Below, piece by piece: positions 42,261 to 52,600 of a stretch of 64,000 nucleotides of DNA; position 1 is the first letter of the stretch, and every line of letters starts with the position of its first letter. The translations under genes and the position numbers were made by a program. The stretch is from Calditrichota bacterium (GTDB lineage Bacteria; CLD3). Location: positions 1-64,000 of the forward strand of contig QQUF01000016.1 in NCBI GenBank assembly GCA_008501735.1, given 5' to 3'. Under the pieces are notes generated by a model, which made no database searches, had not been told where the DNA came from, and saw only the letters and a program-made list of their open reading frames with translations.

Positions 42261-44594
42261 ATGAAAAAATATTGCCTTTTAGCACTACTTGTAACAACTA
42301 TTTTTAATTTAGCCTTTGCCGAAACGGGAAGAATTGAAGGCTTTGTCCTTGACACTTTTGGAAATCCAATTCCTGAGGTTCACGTTGAAATTCCTAAGTT
42401 AAACCTTGGCGATAACACAGACTCTGAAGGACATTTTAACTTGACAAAAGTTCCAAAAGGAAAACACAAAATTACTTTTTCACACATCAGTTTTGAAACT
42501 AAGGTTTTGAAAAATCTCAAAGTTCAAGGTAGCAAAAATCTTGGAGAAATTACACTTGAGCCACGAGTGATTGAACTTGAAGAATTCGTTGTTACTGCAA
42601 CTCGCAACAAAAAAAGAACAGTTGATGTTTCAGTTCCGCTAAACATCGTTGAGCAAGACGTAATTCAAAAGCGAAATGCAAAGACTTCCGCAGAGGCTTT
42701 ACGAGAAGAGACAGGAGTTTTTATCCAAAAGACAAATCACGGAGGAGGTTCAGCGATTCTTCGCGGACTCAGTTCAAACCAAATTCTCCTTCTTGTTGAC
42801 GGAATCAAACTCAACAACTCAACTTACAGACTCGGAAACCACCAATACTTGACGACAGTTGACAACAACAGCATTCAGCGAATCGAAGTTGTTCGAGGTC
42901 CAACTTCTGTGCTTTACGGAAGTGATGCACTTGGCGGAACGATTAATCTTTTGACGCAAAAACCTTCGCTTCTGACAAAAGACTCCGAGTTCCAATTTTC
43001 GGGGAAAGTAAACGGAAGGTTCGCTTCTGCTGACCAAGAAAAAACAACACGAGCTCAGTTTGCCGTTTTCAATAACAAACTCGCTTTCCAAAGTGGTTTC
43101 AGTTACAAAAATTACGGTGATTTGAAACGCGGTAGTTTTGGTGGAAACTCTAAACTCGAAACTTCAACCAACGGCAAAAAACAATCACCAACAGGCTTTG
43201 ATGCGATTGACTTTGATGGAAAAATGATTTACCAATTTACAGAAAGTCAAAGTGTCATTTTAGCTCACCAAACTTCAAGACAATTCGACGTTCCTCGTTA
43301 CGACAAGTACGAAAGTGGAAGCAATGTTCTTTGGGTTTACAAACCACAAAATCGTTACTTGACTTACTTAAACTACGAGAACAGTTTACAAAATAAATTT
43401 GTGAAATTCCTCAAGGCTTCTGTTTCTTACCAAATTCAGGAAGAAGGAAGGCAAACCCAAAAAACAGTAACTTCCGAAATCAAAAAAGAAAAAGATGAGA
43501 CGAAAACTTTAGGTTTCACTTTGCAACTCAATTCAAACTACGAAAATAATTTTTTCACTTACGGCTTTGATTTTTACAAAGACAAAGTTCAAAGTGAACT
43601 AAAAAATTATTCTGCGGAAAATGTTTTCTTGAACCAAGCTGCAAGAGGGCGTTTTCCCGATGATTCGGATTACAAAAGTTTTGGAATTTACTTGCAAGAC
43701 GAAATCCGTTTCACAGAAAAATTCACGACGATTTTAGGAACTCGTTACAGTTTCTTCGATACAAAATTCACGATTCCTTTTGACTCTTCGGCAACGTTGA
43801 ATCTTGGAACAGTTGAGCAAGATTTTCAGTCTTTGACGGCAAGTGTTGGTTTTAACTTTCAAGCAGCGAAAAATGTTTTTCTGAACGCAAACGTTGGACA
43901 GGCTTTTCGAGCTCCAAACTTAAGCGACTTGGCAAAACTTGGTGAGTCAAAAGGTAATACTTACGAAATTCCAAACACAGAACTTGAGCCTGAAAAAATG
44001 ATTAGTTTCGACGCAGGTTTCAAGACTAATTTTCTAAAATTCAAAAGTGATTTGTCAGTTTTCTACGCAAAAGTTACTGACTTAATCGGAAGTGAAGATG
44101 CAACTTTTAACGGCTCTGAGACAATTGACGACTCAATAAAAGTTAAGTCAAAACAAAACATTGGAAATGCTTACTTAACCGGTATCGAAAGTTCATTCAA
44201 ATATTTTTTCAAAGGTAAAACCAATCTCTACGGAAATTTGACTTACACTTACGGACAAAACACGACTTTGGAAGAACCTGTTGGAGGAGTTCCGCCAATG
44301 TTCGGTTTGCTTGGTTTCCGATTTGAAAACGAAAGTTATTCTGTTGATTCTTTTGCAAGGTTTGCGACAAAACAAGACAGACTTTCAGAAGACGACAAAG
44401 ACGATTCAAGAATTCCAGAAGGTGGAACTCCAAGTTGGTTCACTTTGAATTTACGACTTGGTAAAAACTTCGGAGAGCATTTCTACGGACAGTTTTCGGT
44501 TGAAAATATTTTGGACTACAATTACCGAGAACACGGTTCAGGAGTAAATGGCTCGGGAAGGAATTTTATTCTAAGTTTTGAAGCAAAAATTTAG
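42261..44594 (+). CDS. TonB-dependent receptor with CarboxypepD-like domain
   Basis: 777 residues. Signal peptide ends FAFA-like (NLAFA|E). Residues 23-105 are a carboxypeptidase-D regulatory-like domain (RIEGFVLDTFGNPIPEVHVEI), then a TonB box area, a plug (NIVEQDVIQKRN ... ILRGLSSNQILLLVDGIKL ... EVVRGPTSVLYGSDALGGTI) and a beta-barrel to the terminal FILSFEAKI. It imports an iron, cobalamin or similar ligand; which one is not shown. ATG 42261 is preferred over an upstream TTG. Confidence 0.9.
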   Translation: MKKYCLLALLVTTIFNLAFAETGRIEGFVLDTFGNPIPEVHVEIPKLNLGDNTDSEGHFNLTKVPKGKHKITFSHISFETKVLKNLKVQGSKNLGEITLEPRVIELEEFVVTATRNKKRTVDVSVPLNIVEQDVIQKRNAKTSAEALREETGVFIQKTNHGGGSAILRGLSSNQILLLVDGIKLNNSTYRLGNHQYLTTVDNNSIQRIEVVRGPTSVLYGSDALGGTINLLTQKPSLLTKDSEFQFSGKVNGRFASADQEKTTRAQFAVFNNKLAFQSGFSYKNYGDLKRGSFGGNSKLETSTNGKKQSPTGFDAIDFDGKMIYQFTESQSVILAHQTSRQFDVPRYDKYESGSNVLWVYKPQNRYLTYLNYENSLQNKFVKFLKASVSYQIQEEGRQTQKTVTSEIKKEKDETKTLGFTLQLNSNYENNFFTYGFDFYKDKVQSELKNYSAENVFLNQAARGRFPDDSDYKSFGIYLQDEIRFTEKFTTILGTRYSFFDTKFTIPFDSSATLNLGTVEQDFQSLTASVGFNFQAAKNVFLNANVGQAFRAPNLSDLAKLGESKGNTYEIPNTELEPEKMISFDAGFKTNFLKFKSDLSVFYAKVTDLIGSEDATFNGSETIDDSIKVKSKQNIGNAYLTGIESSFKYFFKGKTNLYGNLTYTYGQNTTLEEPVGGVPPMFGLLGFRFENESYSVDSFARFATKQDRLSEDDKDDSRIPEGGTPSWFTLNLRLGKNFGEHFYGQFSVENILDYNYREHGSGVNGSGRNFILSFEAKI

Positions 44595-44694
44595 AAATTG
44601 AATAGTTAAGCAGAGAAAGAAAGAATTTGGTTTGTTTGGTAAAAAAAACTAAATTGGATTCACTTTTGTAAACCCTAAAATTTTAGAGGCTTCA

Positions 44695-45672
44695 ATGTCT
44701 GAAGATTTAATTGTTGTTAAAAATCTCCAAAAATATTTCCCAATCAAAAAAGGTCTATTTTCAAAAACAGTTGGCAACGTAAAAGCTGTTGACGACGTTT
44801 CTTTCACAATCAAAAAAGGCGAAACTTTAGGTTTGGTTGGTGAGTCAGGTTGTGGGAAATCAACTCTTGGAAGAACGATTTTAAGACTTTTAGAACCTTC
44901 TGGAGGTTCAGTGATTTTTAACGGAGAAGACATTGCTTCGCTTTCAAAATCTGAACTACGAAAAATAAGACAAGACATTCAAATCATTTTTCAAGACCCT
45001 TACAGTTCTCTAAATCCAAGAATGACTGTCGGAAGTATGTTGACAGAAATTCTTAAACTCCACAACTTTGGAGATTCGAATGCAATCAAACAAAGAATTG
45101 ACGAATTGCTTGTAAGAGTCGGACTCTCGGAACAACACGCAACTCGTTATCCTCACGAATTTTCAGGTGGACAAAGACAAAGAATTGGAATTGCGAGAGC
45201 TCTTTCCGTTGAGCCAAAATTTATAATTTGTGATGAACCTGTTTCTGCTCTTGACGTTTCTATTCAAGCACAAATCATCAATCTTTTGATGGATTTACAA
45301 AAAGAATTCAACCTTACTTATCTTTTTATTGCTCACGACCTTAGCGTTGTTGAGCACATTTCAAATCGTGTTGCGGTTATGTATTTGGGCAAGATTGTTG
45401 AAATTTCTGATTATAAAACACTTTACGCAAATCCGACTCATCCTTACACAAAAGCACTTCTTTCGGCAGTTCCGATTGCTGACCCTGACAGAAAATCTGA
45501 AAGAATAATTCTCACAGGAGATGTTCCAAGTCCTGCGAACACTCCAAGCGGTTGTTATTTTCACCCGCGTTGTCCGAGTGCAAAACCTGAATGTAAAATC
45601 ACAATTCCAGAATTGCGAGAAAAAGAAGCAGGACATTTTAACGCCTGCATTTTCGAAAACGGTCAAGTTTAA
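44695..45672 (+). CDS. Oligopeptide/dipeptide ABC transporter ATPase, OppF/DppF-like
   Basis: 325 residues. Walker A GESGCGKSTLGRTIL, signature FSGGQRQRIGIARAL, Walker B FIICDEPVSALDVS and the C-terminal oligopeptide-type extension GCYFHPRCPSAKPEC (Fe-S-like cysteine motif of OppD/F). No Opp permease or binding protein is in the window, so it must partner with genes elsewhere. AGAGG is before the ATG. Confidence 0.92.
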   Translation: MSEDLIVVKNLQKYFPIKKGLFSKTVGNVKAVDDVSFTIKKGETLGLVGESGCGKSTLGRTILRLLEPSGGSVIFNGEDIASLSKSELRKIRQDIQIIFQDPYSSLNPRMTVGSMLTEILKLHNFGDSNAIKQRIDELLVRVGLSEQHATRYPHEFSGGQRQRIGIARALSVEPKFIICDEPVSALDVSIQAQIINLLMDLQKEFNLTYLFIAHDLSVVEHISNRVAVMYLGKIVEISDYKTLYANPTHPYTKALLSAVPIADPDRKSERIILTGDVPSPANTPSGCYFHPRCPSAKPECKITIPELREKEAGHFNACIFENGQV

Positions 45673-45688
45673 ACAAAGAGCTTTCGGT

Positions 45689-46294
45689 TTGAATAATTTT
45701 CCAAAGGTCGAAAGATTTTTGCTTGCGTTGTCAGTCATTTCTTTTGTTGTTCTGATTTTTTTTACTTCGGAACTTCTTCTTGATTTCTGTTGGCTTGAAA
45801 TCCTTTTTACATTCTCAATTTTCACTACAATATTTTTAAATCTTTTAAATCAATTTTGGTTTAAAGAGCCTGTCTTTGCTGTCGAACAACTTATTTTTGT
45901 TCCAATTACTTTGGTAACTTTGGCTTTCGGAGGAATACTCCTTTTGCTGACTTTTGGCACATTTTTTCGAGAAGGAATCTTACCACCTGTTCCAAGAGAG
46001 TTTTTGTTAGGAACTTTTATTCTTATGGTTTTGACAATTCCGCTTCAAATTAAAATTCACAAAAAAGAACATTTCTTTGAACTTGCTGTGATGAGTTTCT
46101 CGGCTTTGAGTTTGTTAGCAATTTGCTTTGAATTCGGAATGGTTTGGAGTGCTTTTGAAAATTTCACTTTAAAGCTTTTTGTGCTATCTTTGGTTTTTTC
46201 AGTCTTCACTTTAGTAACAACGAAAATCAAGTGGGATTTAGTGAAATTTTCATTTTGGATTTTTGGTGTTTTGTTTGCTTTGGTTGGGTTCTAA
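45689..46294 (+). CDS. Hypothetical polytopic membrane protein
   Basis: 201 residues from a TTG start at 45689, after AAAGAG; an upstream start in this frame would overlap the OppF-like gene heavily. About six hydrophobic spans (FLLALSVISFVVLIFF; IFTTIFLNLLNQF; LTFGTFF; FLLGTFILMVLTI; FSALSLLAICF; FVLSLVFSVFTLV). No motif recognised. Confidence 0.65.
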   Translation: MNNFPKVERFLLALSVISFVVLIFFTSELLLDFCWLEILFTFSIFTTIFLNLLNQFWFKEPVFAVEQLIFVPITLVTLAFGGILLLLTFGTFFREGILPPVPREFLLGTFILMVLTIPLQIKIHKKEHFFELAVMSFSALSLLAICFEFGMVWSAFENFTLKLFVLSLVFSVFTLVTTKIKWDLVKFSFWIFGVLFALVGF

Positions 46295-46354
46295 ATTCTT
46301 TTAAATTCCTTCCTCGAAAATACTTCCGACTAAAAATAATCTCAAGAGGACAAA

Positions 46355-49009
46355 ATGTCTCCTAAAAAAGAAAAACCTTCCTTGACTCCTTTAATGGCTC
46401 AGTACTACAAAATTAAAGAAGAAAACCCAGGAACGATTTTGCTTTTTAGAATGGGAGATTTTTACGAGACTTTCGGCGAAGATGCGAAAACAGCTTCAAA
46501 GGTTCTCGGAATTACTTTGACCAAAAGGAATTCATCAGGAACTTCGGCAAACATTCCTCTTGCAGGTTTTCCTTACCACTCTCTCGACAATTACTTGCCA
46601 AAACTTGTGAAAGCAGGTTTTAGAGTCTCGATTTGTGAGCAACTTGAAGACCCAAAACAAACCAAAAAAATCGTAAAACGTGGTGTAACGGAAGTTGTAA
46701 CTCCAGGAACTTTAGTCGGCGACAACTTGCTCGAACACAAGAGTAACAATTTTCTCGCAAGTGTTTTTATCCAAAAAAATGTCGCAGGAATTGCGATTTC
46801 TGATGTCTCAACAGGTGAGTTCTTAATAGGTGAAGTTGACGTTCAAAATCTTAAGCAACATCTTTTTAACCTTGCACCTTCTGAAATTCTCGTTCACAAA
46901 AAAGACCGGCAACAAATCGAAAATTTAGTTGAAAACACGCTTCTGACTCAATCGGAAGATTGGCTTTTCGACTACAAATTTGCTCGTGAAAATTTGCTTG
47001 AACAATTCCGCACTCACTCGCTAAAAGGCTTTGGAGTTGATGAGCTAAAAGTTGCCCAAATTGCCGCAGGAGTGAACTTAAATTATCTCAAAGAAACTCG
47101 AAGAAGCGAACTTAGTCACATCACAAAAATCTCACTTTTGACGAACAAAGATTTTATGCTTCTTGACGCTTCGACAAAACGGAATCTTGAGCTTGTTCAC
47201 TCGTCTTCTTACGGCGACAAAAAAGACACACTTTTTGCAATTTTAGATTTGACGCAAACTTCGATGGGTGGAAGACTTTTGGTAAAATGGTTGAATTTCC
47301 CGCTTACAAAAGTTAAGCAAATCGAAGAAAGACTCGAAGGAGTAAGCGATTTTTTTGAAAACGATTCGATGCGTTTGCAAGTTCGGCTTTTACTCGGACA
47401 AGTTGCTGACCTCGAAAGGTTAATCACAAAAGTTGTAATAGGTAAAAACACTCCGCGAGACCTTGTTTCGATTAAAGAAAGCCTAAAATTAACTCCCGAA
47501 GTCAAAAGATTTTTGGAAGAAGCAACTTCTCCTTACGTCAGAAGTCTTTGCGGAAAACTGACTGAACTCGAAGATTTAATATCACTTCTTGAAGAGGCTT
47601 TAGTCGAAAACCCTTCTGCAAATTTTCGTGAAGGAAGATTTATCCGGAAGGGTTACAATGCTGAACTTGACGAACTAAAAGAATTTTCGCAAAATTCAAA
47701 AGATTGGCTCAAAAATTATCAAGAAGAAGAAAAAGAAAAAACTCAAATTTCTTCGCTCAAAGTTGAGTTCAACAAAGTTTTTGGCTACTACATTAACGTT
47801 ACAAAAATCCATTTGGATAAAGTTCCCGATCATTACATTCGGAAACAAACGCTTGTAAATTCAGAACGTTACATAACAGGTGAACTCAAAGAATTTGAAG
47901 AAAAAGCCCTAAGTTCTGATGAAAGAATGATTGCTCTTGAAATGGAAATTTTCCAAGAACTTTGCAACAAGACTGCAAAATTCATTCAAGAAATTCAGCT
48001 GAACGCAAGTTGTTTGGCACGAATTGATTTGCTTTCAAACTTCGCCGAAATTTCAAAGTCAAGCAACTATTCAAAACCAAAAGTTTCTGATTCTGGCAAA
48101 ATTCGAATTGTCGGCGGAAGACATCCTGTTGTAGAAAAACTTTTACCACTTGACAGAAACTTTGTCTCAAACGATACTTTTATGGACAGAGAAAAATCTC
48201 AAATTTGGATTGTAACAGGTCCGAATATGGCAGGAAAATCTACATTTTTGAGACAAGTCGGATTGATAGTTTTGATGGCTCAAGTTGGTTGTTTTGTTCC
48301 TGCTGAACTTGCGGAAATCGGAGTTGTTGACAAAGTTTTTACTCGCGTTGGAGCTTCTGATAACATCACCTCCGGTGAAAGTACCTTTCTTGTAGAAATG
48401 AACGAAACCGCAAACATTCTCAACAACGCAACTGCCAAAAGTTTGATTTTACTTGACGAAATTGGAAGAGGGACAAGCACTTTCGACGGGCTTTCGATTG
48501 CTTGGGCTGTAACGGAATTTCTTCACAACAACAAGCGAGTTTCAGCAAGAACGATTTTTGCAACTCACTACCACGAATTGACAGATTTGGAGAAACTTCT
48601 TGAGCGAGTCAAAAATTACAATGTTGAAGTCAAAGAGTTAGATGGCAAAATTGAGTTTATGAGAAAAATTATTCCCGGAGGTTGCGACCATTCTTACGGA
48701 ATTCAAGTTGCAGAAATGGCTGGCTTGCCTTATAACGTAATTCGCCGAGCCAAAACGATTCTGAAGAATTTGGAAACAAACGAGCTCAATTTGCTCAGCC
48801 AAAATTCTCCAAATAAAAATCGAACTACGCTTGACCAACTAAGCCTTTTTATGGATTCACAAGACAAAGTGGAAAAATTTGAAGCCGCTCTCGATTTGCT
48901 TAAAGAAAAAATTATGGAGCAAGAGGTGAACAATTTAACTCCAATCGAAGCAATGAATTTTCTTGCAGAGCTTCAAGCCGAAGTGAAAAAGAATAAATTC
49001 GATTTGTAG
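46355..49009 (+). CDS. mutS: DNA mismatch repair protein MutS
   Basis: 884 residues. Mismatch-recognition Phe-x-Glu motif GDFYETF (F36-Y37-E38), connector and lever domains, then ATPase: Walker A GPNMAGKSTFLRQVG, GESTFLVEMNE, Walker B LILLDEIGRGTSTFDG, and THYHELTDLE. AGAGGACAAA precedes the ATG. No mutL in the window. Confidence 0.98.
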   Translation: MSPKKEKPSLTPLMAQYYKIKEENPGTILLFRMGDFYETFGEDAKTASKVLGITLTKRNSSGTSANIPLAGFPYHSLDNYLPKLVKAGFRVSICEQLEDPKQTKKIVKRGVTEVVTPGTLVGDNLLEHKSNNFLASVFIQKNVAGIAISDVSTGEFLIGEVDVQNLKQHLFNLAPSEILVHKKDRQQIENLVENTLLTQSEDWLFDYKFARENLLEQFRTHSLKGFGVDELKVAQIAAGVNLNYLKETRRSELSHITKISLLTNKDFMLLDASTKRNLELVHSSSYGDKKDTLFAILDLTQTSMGGRLLVKWLNFPLTKVKQIEERLEGVSDFFENDSMRLQVRLLLGQVADLERLITKVVIGKNTPRDLVSIKESLKLTPEVKRFLEEATSPYVRSLCGKLTELEDLISLLEEALVENPSANFREGRFIRKGYNAELDELKEFSQNSKDWLKNYQEEEKEKTQISSLKVEFNKVFGYYINVTKIHLDKVPDHYIRKQTLVNSERYITGELKEFEEKALSSDERMIALEMEIFQELCNKTAKFIQEIQLNASCLARIDLLSNFAEISKSSNYSKPKVSDSGKIRIVGGRHPVVEKLLPLDRNFVSNDTFMDREKSQIWIVTGPNMAGKSTFLRQVGLIVLMAQVGCFVPAELAEIGVVDKVFTRVGASDNITSGESTFLVEMNETANILNNATAKSLILLDEIGRGTSTFDGLSIAWAVTEFLHNNKRVSARTIFATHYHELTDLEKLLERVKNYNVEVKELDGKIEFMRKIIPGGCDHSYGIQVAEMAGLPYNVIRRAKTILKNLETNELNLLSQNSPNKNRTTLDQLSLFMDSQDKVEKFEAALDLLKEKIMEQEVNNLTPIEAMNFLAELQAEVKKNKFDL

Positions 49010-49071
49010 TAGATTTCATTTAAAGAATTTTGCCCACGAAACACACGAAAAAGAAAAGAGCTAAAGCGAAA

Positions 49072-49128
49072 AGGATTGCAGGCTTTAGCCTGTTAAGTGG
49101 TAAAAAACGGACTAAAGTCCGCAATCCT
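49072..49128. repeat. Nested palindromic repeat (two hairpins within outer inverted repeat)
   Basis: Outer arms AGGATTGC (49072-49079) and GCAATCCT (49121-49128). Inside lie two hairpins: CAGGCTTTAGCCTG (49079-49092) and CGGACTAAAGTCCG (49108-49121). No T-run. The layout is that of a BIME/REP-like or non-autonomous element. It lies in the mutS-tatA spacer. Confidence 0.8.
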
Positions 49129-49217
49129 AAATTTGCTAACTTTTTAAAAAAACAAAGAATTTTAATCATGAAAGACACAGAAAACACGAAAAGGGAGAAA
49201 GGGAAAATCGAAAAGAG

Positions 49218-49254
49218 GGAGTCAGAAGTTGCCACAAGACTAACTTCTGACTCC
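49218..49254. repeat. 13-bp inverted repeat in mutS-tatA spacer
   Basis: GGAGTCAGAAGTT (49218-49230) and AACTTCTGACTCC (49242-49254), loop GCCACAAGACT. It is a second palindromic unit next to the nested element. No clear U-tract. Confidence 0.7.
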
Positions 49255-49284
49255 TGGTTTCTGACTCTTGAAATATTCAAAACT

Positions 49285-49318
49285 ATTAGTCATTAATCAT
49301 TAGTCATTAATCATTAAT
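49285..49318. repeat. Short tandem repeat ATTAGTCATTAATC
   Basis: Two exact 14-base units (49285-49298, 49299-49312) plus ATTAAT. It closes the repeat-rich 367-base spacer, which holds no convincing gene; the open frames across it (49020-49280, 49030-49296) are low-complexity and on opposite strands. Confidence 0.75.
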
Positions 49319-49376
49319 TTTCTTATCTTTTACTCTTAGAATTTCTGAATAAAAACTTTTTTAAAGAGGTATAAAA

Positions 49377-49583
49377 ATGTTCGGATTAGGTGTTCCTGAA
49401 CTCTTAGTAATTGGATTTATCGTCTTTTTGATTTTTGGCGGAAAGAAACTTCCTGAACTTATGGGAGGTCTTGGCAAAGGAATTAAAGAATTCAAAAAAG
49501 CTTCAAAAGACGTTCAAGACGAATTAAAATTAGATGAACCTGCTTCACCTCCAACTCAAAAGCAAGAGGAAACTAAAAGTTGA
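49377..49583 (+). CDS. tatA: Sec-independent translocase subunit TatA/E
   Basis: 68 residues: short N terminus, one span ([15 protein letters not shown]), amphipathic helix [20 protein letters not shown] and acidic/polar tail. It forms the pore for folded-protein export. TatC is not in the window. Its TGA overlaps the gatA TTG start (TTGA). Confidence 0.93.
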   Translation: MFGLGVPELLVIGFIVFLIFGGKKLPELMGGLGKGIKEFKKASKDVQDELKLDEPASPPTQKQEETKS

Positions 49584-50989
49584 GTTCTTATTTCTTTCTT
49601 GAAGACAACTCTGTCGAAACAACTGTAAAAAAATACTTAAAAAAAATTGACGAGAATTCTCACCTTAATGCTTTCATCACTGTTGCTGAAAATTACGCTC
49701 TTGAACAAGCAAAAATAGTTGATGAAAAAATTAAAAACAGAACAGCAGGTAAACTTGCGGGACTCGTAATTTCTCTCAAAGATTTGATTTGCACTAAAGG
49801 AATCAGAACAACTGCCGGCTCTAAGATTTTAGAAAATTTTATCCCACCTTACGATGCTTCCTTAGTAAAAAATCTCAAAAATGAAGATGCGGTAATTATT
49901 GGAAAAAATAATCTTGACGAATTTGCAATGGGGTCTTCAAACGAAACTTCTGCTTTCGGAAAGGTTCTTCACCCTTTGGACAATTCTTTAGTTCCTGGAG
50001 GTTCGAGTGGTGGTTCTGCGGTTTCTGTTGCGGCTGGACTTTCAAGAGTTTCTCTTGGCTCCGAAACAGGCGGTTCGATTCGTCAACCTGCGGCTTTTTG
50101 TGGTGTTGTTGGACTCAAAACAACTTATGGAAGAGTTTCGCGTTACGGTGTTACCGCTTTTGCTTCTTCTTTTGACCAAGTCGGACCAATCGGAAAAACT
50201 GTCGAAGACGTTGCACGAGTTACAGAAGTAATTTCTGGTTTTGACAAAATGGATTCGACTTCTGCTCCGAATTCTGTTCCCGATTACACTCAATTTTTGA
50301 ATCAAGACGTTAAAGGGTTGAAAATGGGTGTCTTGAAAGAATGCTTTGATGAAGGAGTTGACCCTGAAATCAAAAAGTCAGTTTTGGAAACAATCGAACT
50401 TTTAAGAAAAAATGGTGCAGAAATTAAAGAAGTTTCTTTGCCTTTGCTCAAGTACGGAATCGCAACTTACTACATTCTTACAACTGCTGAAGCTTCTGCA
50501 AATTTGGCTCGTTACGACGGAATTCGTTACACTTACAGAAACGGAGAAGCAAAAGGTTTAGACGAAGTTTACGTCAAATCTCGTTCGGAAGGTTTTGGAA
50601 CAGAGGTGAAACGTAGAATTATGCTTGGAACTTACGTTCTTTCAGCTGGTTACTACGATGCTTTTTATGCGAAAGGGCAGAAAGTTCGAACTTTGATGCA
50701 AAAAGAAATGAACGAAACTTTTGCGGGTTTAGATTGCATTCTTGCACCAACGACTCCGAACTTGCCTTTCAAAGCAGGCGAGAAACTTGACGACCCACTT
50801 AAGATGTATTTGAACGATATTTTTACTGTGAGTGCGAATTTAACTGGAATCCCTTCGCTTAGTGTCCCTTGTGGAAATGCAAAGAACGGTTTACCAATCG
50901 GAATACAAATTATGGCTAAATCCTTCGATGAAGGAATGACTTTTAGAGTTGGTGATTTCATCGAAAAAAATATAAAAATCTTAGCCTAA
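49580..50989 (+). CDS. gatA: Asp-tRNA(Asn)/Glu-tRNA(Gln) amidotransferase subunit A
   Basis: 469 residues, TTG start overlapping tatA by four bases. The amidase triad is complete: K67 (VISLKDLI), S142 (PGGSSGGSA) and S166 ([10 protein letters not shown]), with the spacing of S. aureus GatA. It provides ammonia for transamidation of Glu-tRNA(Gln) (and, where AsnRS is absent, Asp-tRNA(Asn)). gatB/gatC are not in this window. AsnRS is encoded 12 kb away. Confidence 0.96.
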   Translation: MSSYFFLEDNSVETTVKKYLKKIDENSHLNAFITVAENYALEQAKIVDEKIKNRTAGKLAGLVISLKDLICTKGIRTTAGSKILENFIPPYDASLVKNLKNEDAVIIGKNNLDEFAMGSSNETSAFGKVLHPLDNSLVPGGSSGGSAVSVAAGLSRVSLGSETGGSIRQPAAFCGVVGLKTTYGRVSRYGVTAFASSFDQVGPIGKTVEDVARVTEVISGFDKMDSTSAPNSVPDYTQFLNQDVKGLKMGVLKECFDEGVDPEIKKSVLETIELLRKNGAEIKEVSLPLLKYGIATYYILTTAEASANLARYDGIRYTYRNGEAKGLDEVYVKSRSEGFGTEVKRRIMLGTYVLSAGYYDAFYAKGQKVRTLMQKEMNETFAGLDCILAPTTPNLPFKAGEKLDDPLKMYLNDIFTVSANLTGIPSLSVPCGNAKNGLPIGIQIMAKSFDEGMTFRVGDFIEKNIKILA

Positions 50990-51069
50990 AAACTTGATTT
51001 TTAGCAATTAAAACATTTAATTTTATGCTTGTCTTTTAGTTTAAGTTTAACTTTTCAGAGGATTAAAAT

Positions 51070-52419
51070 ATGAAAAAGCTTTTATTGGCTTCGTTCATTA
51101 CTGGAGCTTTAGCTTTTAGCTCTGTTCAGACTGCTCACTCAGCAGTTGGTTGGTGTGGAAATAATTGGCCCAATAGTGGTTCAACACACGCAAGTAATGC
51201 TGATATAAATATTTATTTCCAAGTTTGGAAACAAAGTGTTACAGATTCACCTGGGCAAGGTCCTTCAATTGCTGGAACACTTTATTACCGAGAAGTTGGT
51301 GAACCTACTTATGAAACTGTTGCAATGAGTTATTGGGGTGATGTTGGTAACAATGATGAATACACGGGAGCAATTCCAACCGCAGCACTCTCAGGTGTAG
51401 GTCAAATTGAATTTTACGTAAAAATCTTAGACACAACCGACGGTGTTGAGTGTTACGGAAATGACCAAAACAATTTTGGTCCGATTGACGCTAACAACCC
51501 TGGAACTTTCAACATTACAGCTGCGACTTCACAAGCGGTTAATGTGAATTTTTCTGTAGATATGAACGCATTTTGTGGTGCAACAATTGATTCTGTAGTT
51601 GCGACTGGAACGTTTACAGGTTGGACTTCTTCGGCATCAGGAGGAGCAGTTGTTCTTACAGATTCGAACTCAGATGGAATTTGGGAAGGAACTAACACTT
51701 TTGCTCTTGGTTCTTCACCTTCACAAGCATACAAATTTATTCACTTCGCAGACGGCTCTTCTACGGCAAATTGGGAATCAGTAAGTGATAGGCAACTTGT
51801 AATTGATGACACAAGCCCAACTCAGAATCTTGCAACAGTTTGGTTCAACGATAACCCTGCTGGAAATGTAACTTCGCAAGCTGTTGATGTATTTTTCCAA
51901 GTTGATATGAGTCAGGTTGATACTTTTACAACTGTTTACCTGAACGGAGATTTCTTAGGTTGGTCAGGAACTGATATGCAACTTAATTTAATCAGTGGTT
52001 CAGTTTATGGTGGAATTTACTCTTTCCCAATATGTGAGAGCAAAAATCAAGGTTATAAATTTTCATATGTTGACACTTCAGGAGCAACTGTTTGGGAAAC
52101 TATTGCGAATCGTTCACTTGACATTGACGATTCGACTCCTTCACAAAATCTTACATCAGTTTATTTCGACGACATTCCTCCAGCAGCAAATTTAAGTGAT
52201 GTGAGTTTGTTAGTTAGTCCAAGCGGAAATGACGTTGTCTTGAATTGGAATTTAGACCCTCTTGCAACGGAATACAAAGTTTACAGAAGTAATTCTCCTA
52301 ACTTTACTCCTAACGCTTCAAACTTACTTACGACTCTTGGAGCAGTTGCAACTTGGACAGATTCAGGTGCAGCAACTTCCAATCAACTTTATTTCTACAT
52401 TGTGAAATCAGGTAACTAA
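51070..52419 (+). CDS. Secreted E-set/starch-binding-like protein with FnIII end
   Basis: 449 residues. Signal peptide with HSA cleavage near 28. Domain 1 (30-155) ends in a Ca-like polar loop; then two repeated beta-sandwich domains (VNVNFSVDMNAFCG ... FIHFADGS ... IDDTSPTQNLATVWFND; VDVFFQVDMSQVD ... FSYVDTSG ... IDDSTPSQNLTSVYFDD), similar to glycogen/starch-binding E-set or CBM-type modules, and a FnIII-like C terminus. Unlike its neighbours in the 9-20 kb block it has no sorting domain, so it probably uses another route out or stays in the periplasm. Confidence 0.78.
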   Translation: MKKLLLASFITGALAFSSVQTAHSAVGWCGNNWPNSGSTHASNADINIYFQVWKQSVTDSPGQGPSIAGTLYYREVGEPTYETVAMSYWGDVGNNDEYTGAIPTAALSGVGQIEFYVKILDTTDGVECYGNDQNNFGPIDANNPGTFNITAATSQAVNVNFSVDMNAFCGATIDSVVATGTFTGWTSSASGGAVVLTDSNSDGIWEGTNTFALGSSPSQAYKFIHFADGSSTANWESVSDRQLVIDDTSPTQNLATVWFNDNPAGNVTSQAVDVFFQVDMSQVDTFTTVYLNGDFLGWSGTDMQLNLISGSVYGGIYSFPICESKNQGYKFSYVDTSGATVWETIANRSLDIDDSTPSQNLTSVYFDDIPPAANLSDVSLLVSPSGNDVVLNWNLDPLATEYKVYRSNSPNFTPNASNLLTTLGAVATWTDSGAATSNQLYFYIVKSGN

Positions 52420-52428
52420 TTTTTAAAG

Positions 52429-52457
52429 AACGGTAATCAATTTCGGTTACCGTTTTT
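52429..52457 (+). terminator. Terminator after the E-set protein
   Basis: AACGGTAA (52429-52436) pairs with TTACCGTT (52447-52454), loop 10 bases, T5 run to 52457. Confidence 0.8.
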
Positions 52458-52600
52458 CCCACCTTCTCGCATTTAAAGTAACAATTTTTTTCTTAAGGTA
52501 ACACTTACAACAAAAAAGATGTTTTTTGAAACAAAAGAATTTTTGTGCGTTTAAGTTGTTTAAAGCTCAAAAATAAATTCACTTTTGTAAAGTAAATTAC

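Noticed and set aside
45361-45825. 154-residue antisense frame over the OppF-like and membrane-protein genes
   Set aside because: R/C/F-rich composition typical of reverse-frame shadows; both sense genes are better supported.
49020-49296. Opposing 86- and 88-residue frames between mutS and tatA
   Set aside because: Low-complexity K-rich or F/L-rich translations across repeat elements, no conserved motif.
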